From Marinobacterium sediminicola (lineage in GTDB: Bacteria > Pseudomonadota > Gammaproteobacteria > Pseudomonadales > Balneatricaceae): a stretch of 64,000 bases of DNA. The DNA lies in the NCBI RefSeq assembly GCF_022343685.1, contig NZ_CP092123.1:1240001-1304000 (forward strand), read 5' to 3'. The position numbers and the translations under genes were made by a program. Every line of letters starts with the position of its first letter. Position 1 is the first letter of the stretch. Of the stretch, positions 14,956 to 24,296 are shown in pieces. The notes beneath the pieces are model-generated. The model did no database searches and was not told the DNA's origin. It saw nothing but the letters and a program-made list of their open reading frames with translations.

Positions 14956-16359
14956 ATGGATTACCTGCCGCTTTTTTTTGACCTGAAACAACGCCCCGTC
15001 CTGTTGATAGGTGGGGGCGATGTTGCCTTGCGCAAGGCGCGTTTGTTGACTCGTGCCGGCGCTCATATCACCCTTGTCGCTCATCGTGTATTGCCTGAAT
15101 TGCAGGAGATGCTGGACCTGCATCAGGGGCAGGTCCTGATCGGTGATTATCACCCGGAGCTGCTTGATGGCAAGGTGCTGGTGCTGGCCGCAACCGATGA
15201 CGAAGCGCTTAACGAGCGTATCCACTACGATGCCGTCGCTCGCAATGTGCCGGTCAATGTGGTGGACAGCCCCAAACTCTGCACCTTTGTTTTCCCTGCG
15301 ATTGTCGATCGCTCGCCAATCGTCATCGGTATCAGCTCCGGTGGGCAGTCTCCGGTACTGGCACGACTGTTGAGAGCAAAGCTGGAAACCTGGATTCCTT
15401 CTGGCTATAGCCGTCTGGGCCAGTTGGTCGGACGCTTTCGAGAACAGGTGAAAGCGCGTTTCGGCTCCGTCAACGAGCGCCGGGTATTCTGGGAGTCCGT
15501 TTTGCAGGGCCAGGTGGCCGAGCGAGTCTTCGCCGGGCGTGATGCCGATGCAGAGGCCTTGCTGGAGGATCAGATCAAGGCGGGTAATGCATCGCATCAG
15601 GTGGGTGAGGTCTATCTGGTGGGGGCCGGCCCCGGTGATCCCGAGCTGCTGACCTTCAAGGCACTTCGTCTGATGCAGCAGGCCGATGTGGTGCTTTATG
15701 ACCGGCTGGTATCGCCTGAAGTGCTGGATCTCTGCCGGCGAGACGCAGATCTCATCTTTGTCGGCAAACAGCGGGACAACCATGCCGTGCCACAGGAAGG
15801 GATCAATCAGTTACTGATCGATCATGCCCGCCAGGGCAAGCGGGTGGTGCGTCTGAAAGGGGGAGATCCCTTCATTTTCGGTCGCGGAGGCGAAGAGCTG
15901 GAACGGCTCAAGGACGCGGGTATTCCCTTTCAGGTGGTGCCGGGTATTACGGCTGCCAGTGCCTGCTCGACTTATGCGGGCATTCCGCTGACGCATCGTG
16001 ACTATGCCCAGTCGGTAAGATTCGTGACCGGTCAGCTGAAAAACCGGACCACCGAGCTGAACTACGCTGAACTGGTGCATCCCAATCAGACAATCGTGTT
16101 TTACATGGGGTTGCATACGCTGTCTCAGCTCTGTGCCGGACTGATAGCGCATGGCAAGCCGACCGATACGCCTGCGGCGATTGTGTCGCGTGGTACGGCT
16201 CAGGATCAGAAGGTGCTGGTCGGAACACTGGCAACGCTGCCAGAGCTTCAGGAGCAGGCGCAGCTGCCGGCCCCGGCACTTGTGATTGTGGGGGAGGTGG
16301 TTGAACTGCAGTCGCAGTTGTCGTGGTTTGGCAGCGAAAGCTCACCGGTCGAGCAATGA
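14956..16359 (+). CDS. cysG: siroheme synthase CysG
   Basis: Encodes 467 residues, a fusion. The N-terminal dehydrogenase/ferrochelatase has NAD-binding [15 protein letters not shown] and the active-site loop [18 protein letters not shown]. The C-terminal uroporphyrinogen-III methyltransferase (from about 215) has [15 protein letters not shown] and [16 protein letters not shown]. It converts uroporphyrinogen III to siroheme, the cofactor of sulfite and nitrite reductases. The upstream gap is very AT-rich (14878-14900) with TATAGT at 14912-14917 as likely -10 and no good -35, as expected for an activator-dependent promoter such as a CysB target; this is inference. Confidence 0.97.
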   Translation: MDYLPLFFDLKQRPVLLIGGGDVALRKARLLTRAGAHITLVAHRVLPELQEMLDLHQGQVLIGDYHPELLDGKVLVLAATDDEALNERIHYDAVARNVPVNVVDSPKLCTFVFPAIVDRSPIVIGISSGGQSPVLARLLRAKLETWIPSGYSRLGQLVGRFREQVKARFGSVNERRVFWESVLQGQVAERVFAGRDADAEALLEDQIKAGNASHQVGEVYLVGAGPGDPELLTFKALRLMQQADVVLYDRLVSPEVLDLCRRDADLIFVGKQRDNHAVPQEGINQLLIDHARQGKRVVRLKGGDPFIFGRGGEELERLKDAGIPFQVVPGITAASACSTYAGIPLTHRDYAQSVRFVTGQLKNRTTELNYAELVHPNQTIVFYMGLHTLSQLCAGLIAHGKPTDTPAAIVSRGTAQDQKVLVGTLATLPELQEQAQLPAPALVIVGEVVELQSQLSWFGSESSPVEQ

Positions 16360-16368
16360 CCGGTGAGC
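16340..16368. terminator. hairpin between converging cysG and nhaD
   Basis: GCTCACCGGTC (16340-16350) pairs perfectly with GACCGGTGAGC (16358-16368) over 11 bases; the cysG stop lies inside. There is no T run, so a simple intrinsic terminator is uncertain, but placement between converging genes fits one. Confidence 0.5.
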
Positions 16369-16375
16369 CCTGCGC

Positions 16376-17617
16376 TCAGTGCAGGGTATGCCCGACCAGA
16401 TAGCTGCCGGCAAAGCCGACGGTATAGGCTACCAGAATGATAAGTGAGTAGCGCATGAAGCTGATGAAGGTGATGGCTTCCACCTTGCTCATGGCGACAA
16501 TGCCGGCGGCTGAGCCGATCACCAGCAGTGATCCACCCACGCCAACTGCATAGGTCAGGGTCAGCCAGTTGGCGGCATCCATGGAGATGTCCGATTTCAG
16601 CAGCGCGGCAGTCAGCGGGACGTTGTCGACCAGTGAAGACAGCAGGCCCATCACGAAGTTGGCGCCGGTGTTCGGCAGTACCTCATAAATACGCACCAGT
16701 GAGTCCAGTACGCCAATCTCTTTCATCATGCCCACCAGCAGCAGTATGCCGAGGAAGAACAGCAGGGTGTCGAACTCGATCACGCGGATGTAGTCCAGCA
16801 GGCTTTCACGCTCGTCATCCCTGTAGCAGAGGCGACCGATCAGGAACATGATCGACAGGCCGAAGAGGAAGGTCAGCAGCGGTGGCACGGCGGCAATAAC
16901 GTTAAGGATAATGGTCGAAATGATGGTCAGCAGGAAGATGCAGGCGATCATCATGCCAACCTTGTCATCCCGTCGCGGACTCGGGCTGATGACTACTTCG
17001 CCCTTGAGCTTGATGGATAGCATGCCGGCCAGCAGCATCACACTGGCAAGTGCAGGCAGGCTGAGCCAAAGCAGGTCATCGATTGCGACTTTCTGCTGCA
17101 TGAATATCATCAAGGTGGTGACGTCACCGGTGATCAGAGCGACCCCGCCCGAGTTCACCGCAAACACCACCAGTACGGCAAAGCGTACCGTCTTCTTGGC
17201 CTCCATCTTCAGCGACAAGACCAGTGCAATGGAGATCAGAGTGGCGGTAATGTTGTCGGAGAGAGAAGAGAAGAAGAACGCGAAGCCTGCAACGAGGAAC
17301 ATCAATTTGCGTTCACTGAGCCGCTTGGGTAGTACCTTGTAGATCAGTGTTTCAATCAAACCCTGGTGGTTGAGGAACGCTACAAAGGTCATTGCTGCCA
17401 TGAGGAAGAGCCATAAACTGGCTATTTCGAGGATATTCTCGTCGAGTTTTTCCTGGATCAGGTGGCTGTCGGCCCCGTGTGGCGGGAAAAGAAACAGGAG
17501 TAACCAGGCAAGTGTGCCGAGGAAAAGTGTCGTTTTCGCCTTATTGATGTGGATCACATCTTCCAGCACGATCATCAGGAAGGCGAGCCCTGCGATCGCG
17601 AGTAATAGCGTTTGCAT
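16376..17617 (-). CDS. nhaD: Na+/H+ antiporter NhaD
   Basis: Encodes 413 residues with about eleven hydrophobic segments. Family marks include LEDVIHINKAKT near the start, SSLSDNITATLISIAL and VFAVNSGGVALITGDVTTLM in the middle, and SSLVDNVPLTAALLKSD near the end. NhaD antiporters exchange cytoplasmic sodium for protons at alkaline pH and are common in marine and halophilic gammaproteobacteria. The gene converges with cysG and diverges from the GIY-YIG gene. Confidence 0.93.
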   Translation of the reverse strand: MQTLLLAIAGLAFLMIVLEDVIHINKAKTTLFLGTLAWLLLFLFPPHGADSHLIQEKLDENILEIASLWLFLMAAMTFVAFLNHQGLIETLIYKVLPKRLSERKLMFLVAGFAFFFSSLSDNITATLISIALVLSLKMEAKKTVRFAVLVVFAVNSGGVALITGDVTTLMIFMQQKVAIDDLLWLSLPALASVMLLAGMLSIKLKGEVVISPSPRRDDKVGMMIACIFLLTIISTIILNVIAAVPPLLTFLFGLSIMFLIGRLCYRDDERESLLDYIRVIEFDTLLFFLGILLLVGMMKEIGVLDSLVRIYEVLPNTGANFVMGLLSSLVDNVPLTAALLKSDISMDAANWLTLTYAVGVGGSLLVIGSAAGIVAMSKVEAITFISFMRYSLIILVAYTVGFAGSYLVGHTLH

Positions 17618-17691
17618 CGGTCTGACCGAGCCCCCAGAATTGTTTGAAAGCAGAATCTTACGCCTCTGTTGCGGTCAGTTACAGGGGCTCC

Positions 17692-17994
17692 ATGGAAGTT
17701 GGTGCTAAAACAGTGGAAAAGTACTGGTCGGTCTACATGCTAAGGTGTGCCGATGGCAGCTTGTATACCGGCGTGACAACAGATCCGGCCCGGCGTGTGG
17801 CTGAGCATAATGGTGACAGAGCAGGTAAAGGGGCGCGCTATACCCGGGTAAGACGGCCGGTTCAGCTGGTGTGGCAGGAGTTTGGCCATGATCGAAGTTC
17901 TGCCCTGAAGCGTGAGTACGCGCTAAAAAAATTGCGTAAAGCTGACAAGGAGCAACTGATCAAAACATACATGTCTTCAATTGGAGACATGTAA
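17692..17994 (+). CDS. GIY-YIG nuclease-superfamily protein, YhbQ/UPF0213 group
   Basis: Encodes 100 residues, the length of E. coli YhbQ. The GIY-YIG core is VYMLRCADGSLYTGVTTDP, followed by RRVAEHN and the KGARYTR motif, then a helix (ALKREYALKKL). It may act on DNA, but the cellular role of this group is poorly defined. Start at ATG 17692 gives family length; a TTG at 17644 would add residues not in the family. Confidence 0.88.
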   Translation: MEVGAKTVEKYWSVYMLRCADGSLYTGVTTDPARRVAEHNGDRAGKGARYTRVRRPVQLVWQEFGHDRSSALKREYALKKLRKADKEQLIKTYMSSIGDM

Positions 17995-18041
17995 GGTGTT
18001 ATTATTGAAAAACAATCCCTTACAGCATGTTTTGAGACAGT

Positions 18042-18338
18042 ATGTTCAAAATCAATCGGCAAAAACTATTTCCTACCGCCAGTCATCCTCAGGGTAGAGG
18101 AGTCTTGCCTTGGTACGAGCTGGTCGGGGAGAAGGTATTTCGAAGCTACGGCCACCCTGATGGGGTATCAAAAACACCGGAATTTATTCTGCAGCAAGGC
18201 AAGCTGATTCCTTTGCAGAGCCGGGATCTGAGTATGCCGGGCGCCCCCTGGTACGTTGAGCGAGAGAAACGGTTTTACCCGGGCTACGGCCATCCTGACG
18301 GGAATAGCCGTGTGCCCTGGTTTGAAGTGCGCGACTGA
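18042..18338 (+). CDS. small repeat protein with YGHPDG motifs, unknown function
   Basis: Encodes 98 residues built from an imperfect internal duplication: PWYE (23-26) leading to YGHPDG (36-41), and PWYV (69-72) leading to YGHPDG (82-87), then PWFE (92-95). Aromatic and glycine spacing suggests short beta strands, perhaps a small beta-propeller-like or carbohydrate-binding unit; I know no family for it. No signal peptide. It ends exactly where the convergent purT gene ends, with no base between the stops. Confidence 0.6.
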   Translation: MFKINRQKLFPTASHPQGRGVLPWYELVGEKVFRSYGHPDGVSKTPEFILQQGKLIPLQSRDLSMPGAPWYVEREKRFYPGYGHPDGNSRVPWFEVRD

Positions 18339-19520
18339 TCAGAACTCGACGCGAACGGTTTGAGCGCACTGGCGTGCCTTGTCGCGGGCACTGTCCACAT
18401 CGGTGGATTGTGCCAACGCGACCCCCATGCGTCGGCGACCGTGGATCTCGGGTTTGCCAAACAGACGCAGGTCGGTGTCTTCCGCTGCCAGCGCAGCCTG
18501 CAGGTGTGCGAAGCTGGTTTGGCTGGATTCACCCGTAGGCAGAATCACTGCCGAGGCTGAAGGGCCGTACTGTCGAATCAGAGGAATCGGCAGGTTCAGG
18601 ATGGCGCGCGCATGAAGTGCAAATTCGGACAGGTTCTGAGAAATCAGGGTGACCATGCCTGTGTCGTGTGGACGTGGTGAAACTTCGCTGAAGATGACCT
18701 CGTCACCTTTTACGAACAGCTCCACCCCGAAAATTCCATGTCCACCCAGCGCATGGGTCACCTTTTCGGCGATCTCTTCTGCCGAGCGGCGTGCAGCGGG
18801 CGTCATCGCCTGCGGCTGCCAGGACTCACGATAGTCGCCATCAACCTGTATATGGCCGATCGGCTCGCAGAAGCTGGTGCCGCCGATATGTCGCACGGTC
18901 AGCAGGGTGATTTCATAATCGAATTCGACAAACCCTTCGATGATCACGCGCCCGCCACCGGCACGGCCACCTTCCTGAGCGTATTCCCAGGCGGCTTCAA
19001 TTTGGTCAGCCTGTTTGATGGTGCTCTGTCCCTTGCCGGAAGAGCTCATGATCGGCTTGACGACGCAGGGCATGCCAATCGCTTCAACGGCTTCCCTGAA
19101 CTCGTCCAGGTTGCCCGCAAAGCGGTAAGGGGAGGTGTTCAGTCCCAGTTCTTCTGCGGCCAGGCGGCGAATGCCTTCGCGGTTCATGGTGAGCTGGGTG
19201 GCGCGGGCGGTGGGAATGACGGTGAACCCTTCCTCTTCCAGTTCCGCCAGGGTATCGGTCGCGATGGCTTCGATTTCGGGCACGATATAGTGCGGTTTCT
19301 CCAGTTCGATGACGGCCCTCAGCGCATCACCATCGAGCATGGAGATTACGTGTGAGCGATGGGCCACCTGCATGGCCGGTGAGTTGGCGTAGCGATCAAC
19401 GACAATCACCTCAACACCCAGTCGCTGCAGTTCAATAACAACTTCCTTGCCCAGTTCACCGCCACCGCACATGAGAACGCGGGTTGCGCTGGCTGAAAGA
19501 GGTGTGCCCAGTGTAGTCAT
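18339..19520 (-). CDS. purT: formate-dependent phosphoribosylglycinamide formyltransferase PurT
   Basis: Encodes 393 residues, full family length, with an ATP-grasp fold: [17 protein letters not shown] near the start, [12 protein letters not shown] in the ATP-binding region and [23 protein letters not shown] in the catalytic region. It makes formyl-GAR from GAR, formate and ATP in purine synthesis. A GTGAAACATTTTC stretch upstream (on the gene strand) is only loosely like a PurR box. Confidence 0.97.
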   Translation of the reverse strand: MTTLGTPLSASATRVLMCGGGELGKEVVIELQRLGVEVIVVDRYANSPAMQVAHRSHVISMLDGDALRAVIELEKPHYIVPEIEAIATDTLAELEEEGFTVIPTARATQLTMNREGIRRLAAEELGLNTSPYRFAGNLDEFREAVEAIGMPCVVKPIMSSSGKGQSTIKQADQIEAAWEYAQEGGRAGGGRVIIEGFVEFDYEITLLTVRHIGGTSFCEPIGHIQVDGDYRESWQPQAMTPAARRSAEEIAEKVTHALGGHGIFGVELFVKGDEVIFSEVSPRPHDTGMVTLISQNLSEFALHARAILNLPIPLIRQYGPSASAVILPTGESSQTSFAHLQAALAAEDTDLRLFGKPEIHGRRRMGVALAQSTDVDSARDKARQCAQTVRVEF

Positions 19521-19606
19521 GGCCAGTCAGCTCCAAATTGAAAATGTTTCACGCATTATAGGGCCGCGCAGGCGGTAAAGGCCACCGAGCTGACTATACT
19601 GGGATG

Positions 19607-19701
19607 GTAAGCGGTGTTCTTCGCTCCATACCCCCTCAGGTATGGTCTTGATAGGGCTTAACCGGCCCGGTCAGGCTGCCCATCATGGGCAGCCTTTTTT
19701 A
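19607..19701 (+). ncRNA. candidate structured small RNA between purT and the LysE-type exporter
   Basis: A strong plus-strand terminator here has no plus-strand gene to serve, since both neighbours lie on the minus strand. TATACT at 19595-19600 could be a -10, though no good -35 is seen. From about 19607 the transcript would fold into consecutive hairpins: AGCG/CGCT, CCATACC/GGTATGG (19626-19645), GGGC/GCCC, and the terminator. Length about 95 bases. No known RNA family recognised. Confidence 0.4.
19673..19700 (+). terminator. intrinsic terminator on the plus strand
   Basis: AGGCTGCCCAT (19673-19683) and ATGGGCAGCCT (19685-19695) form an 11-base stem followed by TTTTT. It faces away from the minus-strand genes on both sides. 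Confidence 0.85.
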
Positions 19702-19718
19702 TGTCGTCCGGGGAGGGG

Positions 19719-20345
19719 TCAGAGAGCCACCAACAGACTGAGCGCGATACTCCACATCATTAGACAGATCAAACCGTCCAGTACCCGCCAGGCCAAAGGC
19801 TTGCTGAACAGCGGAGCCAGCCAGCGGGCGCCAATGCAAAGGCTGCTGAACCAGATGACCGAGAAGGTAATGGCTCCGACCGCAAACCAGACGCGCAGGT
19901 CGGGCTCGTACTGACCGCCAATCCCTCCAATCAGCACGATGGTGTCGATGTAGGCATGTGGGTTCAGCAGCGTCACGGCCGCAGTGGTCAGGAGTGCGCG
20001 CTTCAGGCTGCCGACGCTGCTGTCTCCGGTGGACAGACTGTGGCTACCCAGTGCTCTTTTGGCCGCCTGAATGCCGAACCAGAACAGAAAGAGGGCGCCA
20101 CCCCAGCGGGCGATTTCCAGCAGCAGTGGTGATTGGGTGAATGCCACGCCGAGGCCGATAACGCCGGCGGTCATCAGCACCGCATCGAAAAACATGCACA
20201 GCAGTGCGATGGGCCAGTGAAACTCGCGACGAAGGCTCTGTGTCAGTACAAAGGCGTTCTGGGCGCCGATAGCCATGATCAGACCCGCCGATGTGGCCAG
20301 TCCTTTGCTCCAGGCCAGCCATTCCAGTGAGAACATCGAAATCAT
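19719..20345 (-). CDS. argO: LysE/ArgO-family amino-acid exporter
   Basis: Encodes 208 residues with six hydrophobic segments and the LysE-family opening GLIMAIGAQNAFVLTQSLRR, then TLLNPHAYIDTIVLIGGIG. It should export arginine and/or lysine. GGAGGAA ten bases before the ATG supports the start. It is divergent from an argP homologue, the same arrangement and likely control (ArgP activation) as described for argO in enterics; the symbol is by that analogy. Confidence 0.85.
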   Translation of the reverse strand: MISMFSLEWLAWSKGLATSAGLIMAIGAQNAFVLTQSLRREFHWPIALLCMFFDAVLMTAGVIGLGVAFTQSPLLLEIARWGGALFLFWFGIQAAKRALGSHSLSTGDSSVGSLKRALLTTAAVTLLNPHAYIDTIVLIGGIGGQYEPDLRVWFAVGAITFSVIWFSSLCIGARWLAPLFSKPLAWRVLDGLICLMMWSIALSLLVAL

Positions 20346-20463
20346 GGTGGCGTATTCCTCCGTGAAGGCGCAGTTTACAGGGTGAAAAATCGAGGCTGGC
20401 TATGTTGCGATTGTTACTTGAGTAAGTAAAACTAATCTTTTTAATAAATGATTAGATGTTTTA

Positions 20464-21390
20464 ATGATGATCGATCGGCGTCAGCTTGCGGCTCTGGCTG
20501 CAGTGGTGGAAGAGTGCAGTTTCGAACGTGCTGCACAGCGTCTGCATGTAACCCAGTCAGCGGTGTCTCAGAGAATCAAGCAGCTTGAAGAGAGTCTCGG
20601 CCAGGTGTTGCTGGTGCGAACGGTGCCTGTAAGGGCTACAGAGGCAGGGCAGCAGGTGCTCAAGCATTACCGGCAACTGCATCTGCTTGAACAGGAGTTG
20701 TTGCAGGATCTGTCGCAACAGGATGCGCAGGGTTACACCCGTGTGCCGCTGGGGCTGAATGCTGACAGCCTGGAGACCTGGTTTCCCGACGCCGTCGAGT
20801 CGCTGGTGCTTGAACAGCGTTTGCTGTTGGACCTCAAAGTGGACGATCAGGATGCAACACATCAGTTGCTGCGAAATGGTGAAGTGATCGGCTGCATTAC
20901 CGCCTCTCCAAAGGCTATGCCGGGTTGCTTGTGTGTGCCTCTTGGCGTCGTGCCTTACCGTTGTCTAGCCAGTTCGGCTTACCTGTCGCGCTATTTTCCA
21001 GAGGGCGTGATGGCTGCAGGTTTTATGAAAGCTCCTGTTGCCGAGTACAGCAGTAAGGATCAGTTGCAGAATCGCTACCTGCAACAATTTTTCGGTCTCA
21101 AGCCACATGAGTATCCCCGTCATCGCATCCCTTCATCCCAGGCATTTTGTAACCTGATCGAGCGAGGGCTGGCGTGTGGCATGGTGCCCGATCAGCAGGG
21201 ACGGCCGATGATGGAAGCCGGTCGGGCGGTGGACATGATGCCGGGATGCTATCTGGCTGTGCCGCTTTACTGGCACGTTTGGAATCTGGGATCTCGATTG
21301 ATCCGTCAACTGACCGAGGCTTTGGTTGCAGAGGCCGAGCGCCAGCTGGAACCCTTTGAGCGACACCCTGTGCTGACGCACCCGATGTAG
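20464..21390 (+). CDS. argP: LysR-type regulator ArgP (IciA)
   Basis: Encodes 308 residues. The N-terminal winged helix-turn-helix is AAVVEECSFERAAQRLHVTQSAVSQRIKQLEE, and the substrate-binding domain occupies the rest. ArgP activates the arginine exporter gene and binds arginine or lysine as co-effector. It is divergently arranged with the exporter, sharing a 118-base gap that is AT-rich near the argP start. Confidence 0.9.
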   Translation: MMIDRRQLAALAAVVEECSFERAAQRLHVTQSAVSQRIKQLEESLGQVLLVRTVPVRATEAGQQVLKHYRQLHLLEQELLQDLSQQDAQGYTRVPLGLNADSLETWFPDAVESLVLEQRLLLDLKVDDQDATHQLLRNGEVIGCITASPKAMPGCLCVPLGVVPYRCLASSAYLSRYFPEGVMAAGFMKAPVAEYSSKDQLQNRYLQQFFGLKPHEYPRHRIPSSQAFCNLIERGLACGMVPDQQGRPMMEAGRAVDMMPGCYLAVPLYWHVWNLGSRLIRQLTEALVAEAERQLEPFERHPVLTHPM

Positions 21391-21425
21391 GGCATGATCG
21401 CTTTGACAGAGGGGGCAGAAACAAT

Positions 21426-21461
21426 CAGGCCGCAGTCTACGTGGGAGTAGGCTGCGGCCTG
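21426..21461. terminator. hairpin between converging argP and the DEAD-box helicase gene
   Basis: CAGGCCGCAG (21426-21435) pairs with CTGCGGCCTG (21452-21461), extended inward by CTAC/GTAG with small bulges. There is no T run; it may act as a barrier to both transcripts. Confidence 0.5.
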
Positions 21462-21489
21462 AAAGAATCAGCTGTTATGCGCGTATGTG

Positions 21490-23226
21490 TCAGTCGCGCG
21501 GTTGGCGGCGCACCGGTGCCTTGCTACGCGGACGACGCGGGGCTCCGCCATTTTCCTGCCAGGGGCGGATATCCAGGCGTTGACCGCAGACGCGGGCGCG
21601 CTTGAGCGTCTGCAACTGGTTGGGTTCAAGTCCGGCTGGCAGGTCGACACAGCTGAAGTCATCAGCAATGTTGATGCGTCCGATAAGACGGCTTTCTATG
21701 CCGGCTTCGTTGGCAATGGCACCTACGATGTTGCCCGGTTTTACGCCGTGCAGGTGGCCAACACCGATCCAGTAACGTTCCATGCCAACCGCTACGGGCT
21801 CATTACGCTGATTACGGCGAGGACGCTCACCGCGCTCACCACGTTCGCCGCGCTCCTGACGCTCGCGGGGAGCTGGGCGAGAGTTGGGGTCAGGCTCGTT
21901 TTCGTCCATCCACAGCGGCTTGTCGCTGTGCATCAGGGCGATGGTCGCAGCGATCAGCTGTTCGGCACTCAGCTCGGAATTTTCCTGAAGCTTGCTGATC
22001 AGTGGCATGTAGTCGTCCAGCTTGGCTTTTTCCGCTGCAGCCAAAATCTGAGCCTGCAGGCGTTCGGCACGCAGGGCATTGATTTCCTTGGCGGTCGGCA
22101 GCTTCAATGTTTCCAGAGGCTGACGAGTGGCACGTTCGATCTGCTTCAGCAGGCGCTGCTCGCGCGGCGCTACGAACAGGATGGCATCACCCTGGCGTCC
22201 GGCACGACCGGTACGACCGATGCGGTGGATATAGGATTCCGTGTCGTAAGGGATGTCGTAGTTGACCACATGGCTGATGCGTTCAACGTCGAGACCGCGA
22301 GCAACCACGTCCGTCGCGATGACGACGTCCAGTTCACCTTTCTTCAGCTTGCTGACGATGCGCTCACGTTGAACCTGAGCGATGTCACCATGCAGGGCTG
22401 CAGCCGGGAAGCCTGCCTGATTCAGCTCTTCAGCCAGCGTTTCGGTAGCGGTCTTGGTGCGGACGAAAACCAGCGCAGCCTCATGTTCGTGCTGCTCCAG
22501 AATGCGGGTCAGCGCTTGGGTCTTGCTCATGCCGCGAACAACCCAGGCACGCTGGCGAATCGTGCTGGCGGTCGCAGTCTGGGCCTGAATCTTGATGACC
22601 GCCGGGTCCTGCAGGTAGTTTTCGGCGATGTGACGAATTGCCTGCGGCATGGTGGCAGAGAACAGTGCGATCTGACGCTGGCTGGGAGTATGCTGAAGGA
22701 TCCACTCGACGTCGTCGATGAAGCCCATGCGCAGCATTTCATCTGCTTCGTCCAGTACCAGTGCCTGAAGGCGGTCCAGCTGCAACGTGCCGCGACGGAT
22801 GTGATCCATGACGCGTCCCGGAGTGCCGATGATCACCTGAGCGCCACGGCGCAGGCCACGGATCTGGCTGTCATAGCCCTGGCCACCGTAAATCGACAGG
22901 GTGCGCAGGCCAGGCAGGTGTTTGGAGTATTTCTCACAGGCAGTCGCAACCTGTAGTGCCAGCTCACGGGTTGGAGCAAGAATCAGCAGCTGAGGATGGG
23001 TGGCGGCGGTGTCGATGCGCTGCAGCAGCGGCAGAGCAAAGGCAGCGGTCTTGCCGGTACCGGTTTGCGCCATGCCAAGCAGATCCCGCCCCTCAAGCAG
23101 CGGCGGGATACTCCGGGCCTGGATCGGCGAGGGAGTTTCGTAGCCAACTTCAGTCAGTGCATTGAGAATAGGGGTGGACAGTCCCAAATCGCCAAAAGTG
23201 GCGGGGCTGGTATCAGTGTTGGACAT
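21490..23226 (-). CDS. deaD: DEAD-box RNA helicase DeaD/CsdA
   Basis: Encodes 578 residues. The Q motif and AQTGTGKT, PTRELA, LDEADEML, SAT and HRIGRTGRAGRQGD motifs are in normal order. After the helicase core come an ERQERGERGERGERPRR arginine/glycine-type linker and a C-terminal RNA-binding domain (MERYWIGVGHLHGVKPGNI). It unwinds RNA during ribosome assembly and at low temperature. It is somewhat shorter than E. coli DeaD (629). Confidence 0.94.
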   Translation of the reverse strand: MSNTDTSPATFGDLGLSTPILNALTEVGYETPSPIQARSIPPLLEGRDLLGMAQTGTGKTAAFALPLLQRIDTAATHPQLLILAPTRELALQVATACEKYSKHLPGLRTLSIYGGQGYDSQIRGLRRGAQVIIGTPGRVMDHIRRGTLQLDRLQALVLDEADEMLRMGFIDDVEWILQHTPSQRQIALFSATMPQAIRHIAENYLQDPAVIKIQAQTATASTIRQRAWVVRGMSKTQALTRILEQHEHEAALVFVRTKTATETLAEELNQAGFPAAALHGDIAQVQRERIVSKLKKGELDVVIATDVVARGLDVERISHVVNYDIPYDTESYIHRIGRTGRAGRQGDAILFVAPREQRLLKQIERATRQPLETLKLPTAKEINALRAERLQAQILAAAEKAKLDDYMPLISKLQENSELSAEQLIAATIALMHSDKPLWMDENEPDPNSRPAPRERQERGERGERGERPRRNQRNEPVAVGMERYWIGVGHLHGVKPGNIVGAIANEAGIESRLIGRINIADDFSCVDLPAGLEPNQLQTLKRARVCGQRLDIRPWQENGGAPRRPRSKAPVRRQPRD

Positions 23227-23372
23227 GCTGTGAGTTATACCTGGGTCTTAAGAGGAGGAGAAAGGCTGCAGATGTATGACGTTTGATCAGGAGCAACACT
23301 TTCTAAAAATAAGAGCCAGATTATACGCACCTTGCTTGACGGCGTCCACATAAAGCGAACAGCAGAGGAAGA

Positions 23373-24161
23373 TTACTCGGTTGTTGCAAGGGTAAAGTGG
23401 TTGTAGATGTCGATGAGCTCATCCTCGCTGAAACGAACAATGACAAGCTGTTGTCCGGGATGAATGACATCCGGATTGCGGCCCAGCAAGCCCTGCTGAT
23501 AATTAAAGACCCAGGTTTCCTCGACCTTGCGCTTGAGCAGATGCCCCAGCCAGGAGCTTCGTTGGTCAGCCAGGGGCTCGTCCGCGTCTTGGGGAATTTG
23601 CGCACTCAGCAGCCGTGATCGGTCCTCGATACGGATGCCGCGAGTAAAGGTGTCGATCAGGCCCTGATGGATAATGCCCCAGAGGCCCTGCTGGTCAGAG
23701 TTGCGAACAGAGTGTACGTAAAAGACTTCATCCGCGGCCTGGTCAGGGTGGTTGAGCAGCTCCTGCAATCGCAGTCGGTCCTGAGGTGCCAGCAAGCCGG
23801 ATTGAGAGCCGATATCCGTTTCAGGACTTTCCCCCTTTTTAAGGGGCAAATCGACTGCGTAACTGGTGACGTCGCCCGATTCAGTCTCAACGACCGCGAC
23901 GGCCTGATCGTTCGGAGTGTTGGTCTCAGGCAGCTGCAGCAGCTGGCTTCCGGTAACGAAGTGATCCGCTTGCGCAACATCGAGAGTATCTTCCGCTGCC
24001 TGCTGGGTCAGGCTTTTGATATGCTGGCGCGCTTCCTGTCGAGTCGCTTCGGATACTGGTGCTTGAGCGCTTGGTGCCAGCGGTGTCTGCTCAGGGGAGA
24101 TGAACAGAAAAATGGCCAGGGCGGCGACAATCACTGTTAGCAATAGGACCAGTCGTTGCAT
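23373..24161 (-). CDS. membrane-anchored LysM-like protein of unknown function
   Basis: Encodes 262 residues with a single N-terminal hydrophobic segment (RLVLLLTVIVAALAIFLFI), then a polar region presumably in the periplasm. The C-terminal NYQQGLLGRNPDVIHPGQQL resembles the second half of a LysM peptidoglycan-binding repeat, with the usual N-PD-I-PGQ-L pattern. Function unknown; cell-wall association is inferred. Nothing is seen in the 146 bases between it and the helicase gene. Confidence 0.65.
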   Translation of the reverse strand: MQRLVLLLTVIVAALAIFLFISPEQTPLAPSAQAPVSEATRQEARQHIKSLTQQAAEDTLDVAQADHFVTGSQLLQLPETNTPNDQAVAVVETESGDVTSYAVDLPLKKGESPETDIGSQSGLLAPQDRLRLQELLNHPDQAADEVFYVHSVRNSDQQGLWGIIHQGLIDTFTRGIRIEDRSRLLSAQIPQDADEPLADQRSSWLGHLLKRKVEETWVFNYQQGLLGRNPDVIHPGQQLVIVRFSEDELIDIYNHFTLATTE

Positions 24162-24296
24162 GCATGCGCTACCTGAGATATTTGATGGTTGCTTATACCT
24201 TAGATGAGAACTCTACAGGCGAAAAGCGTTCAATTTAAGCATGAGGCTTGCCAAAATGGCCGCTGGTTGGTGTAGACAGCAGTATGGGGGAGCGTG

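Noticed and set aside
19500..19560. PurR box upstream of purT
   Set aside because: The best stretch has several mismatches to the consensus and a non-CG centre.
21487..22956. Long open frame antisense to deaD
   Set aside because: It mirrors the helicase gene and has no family features.
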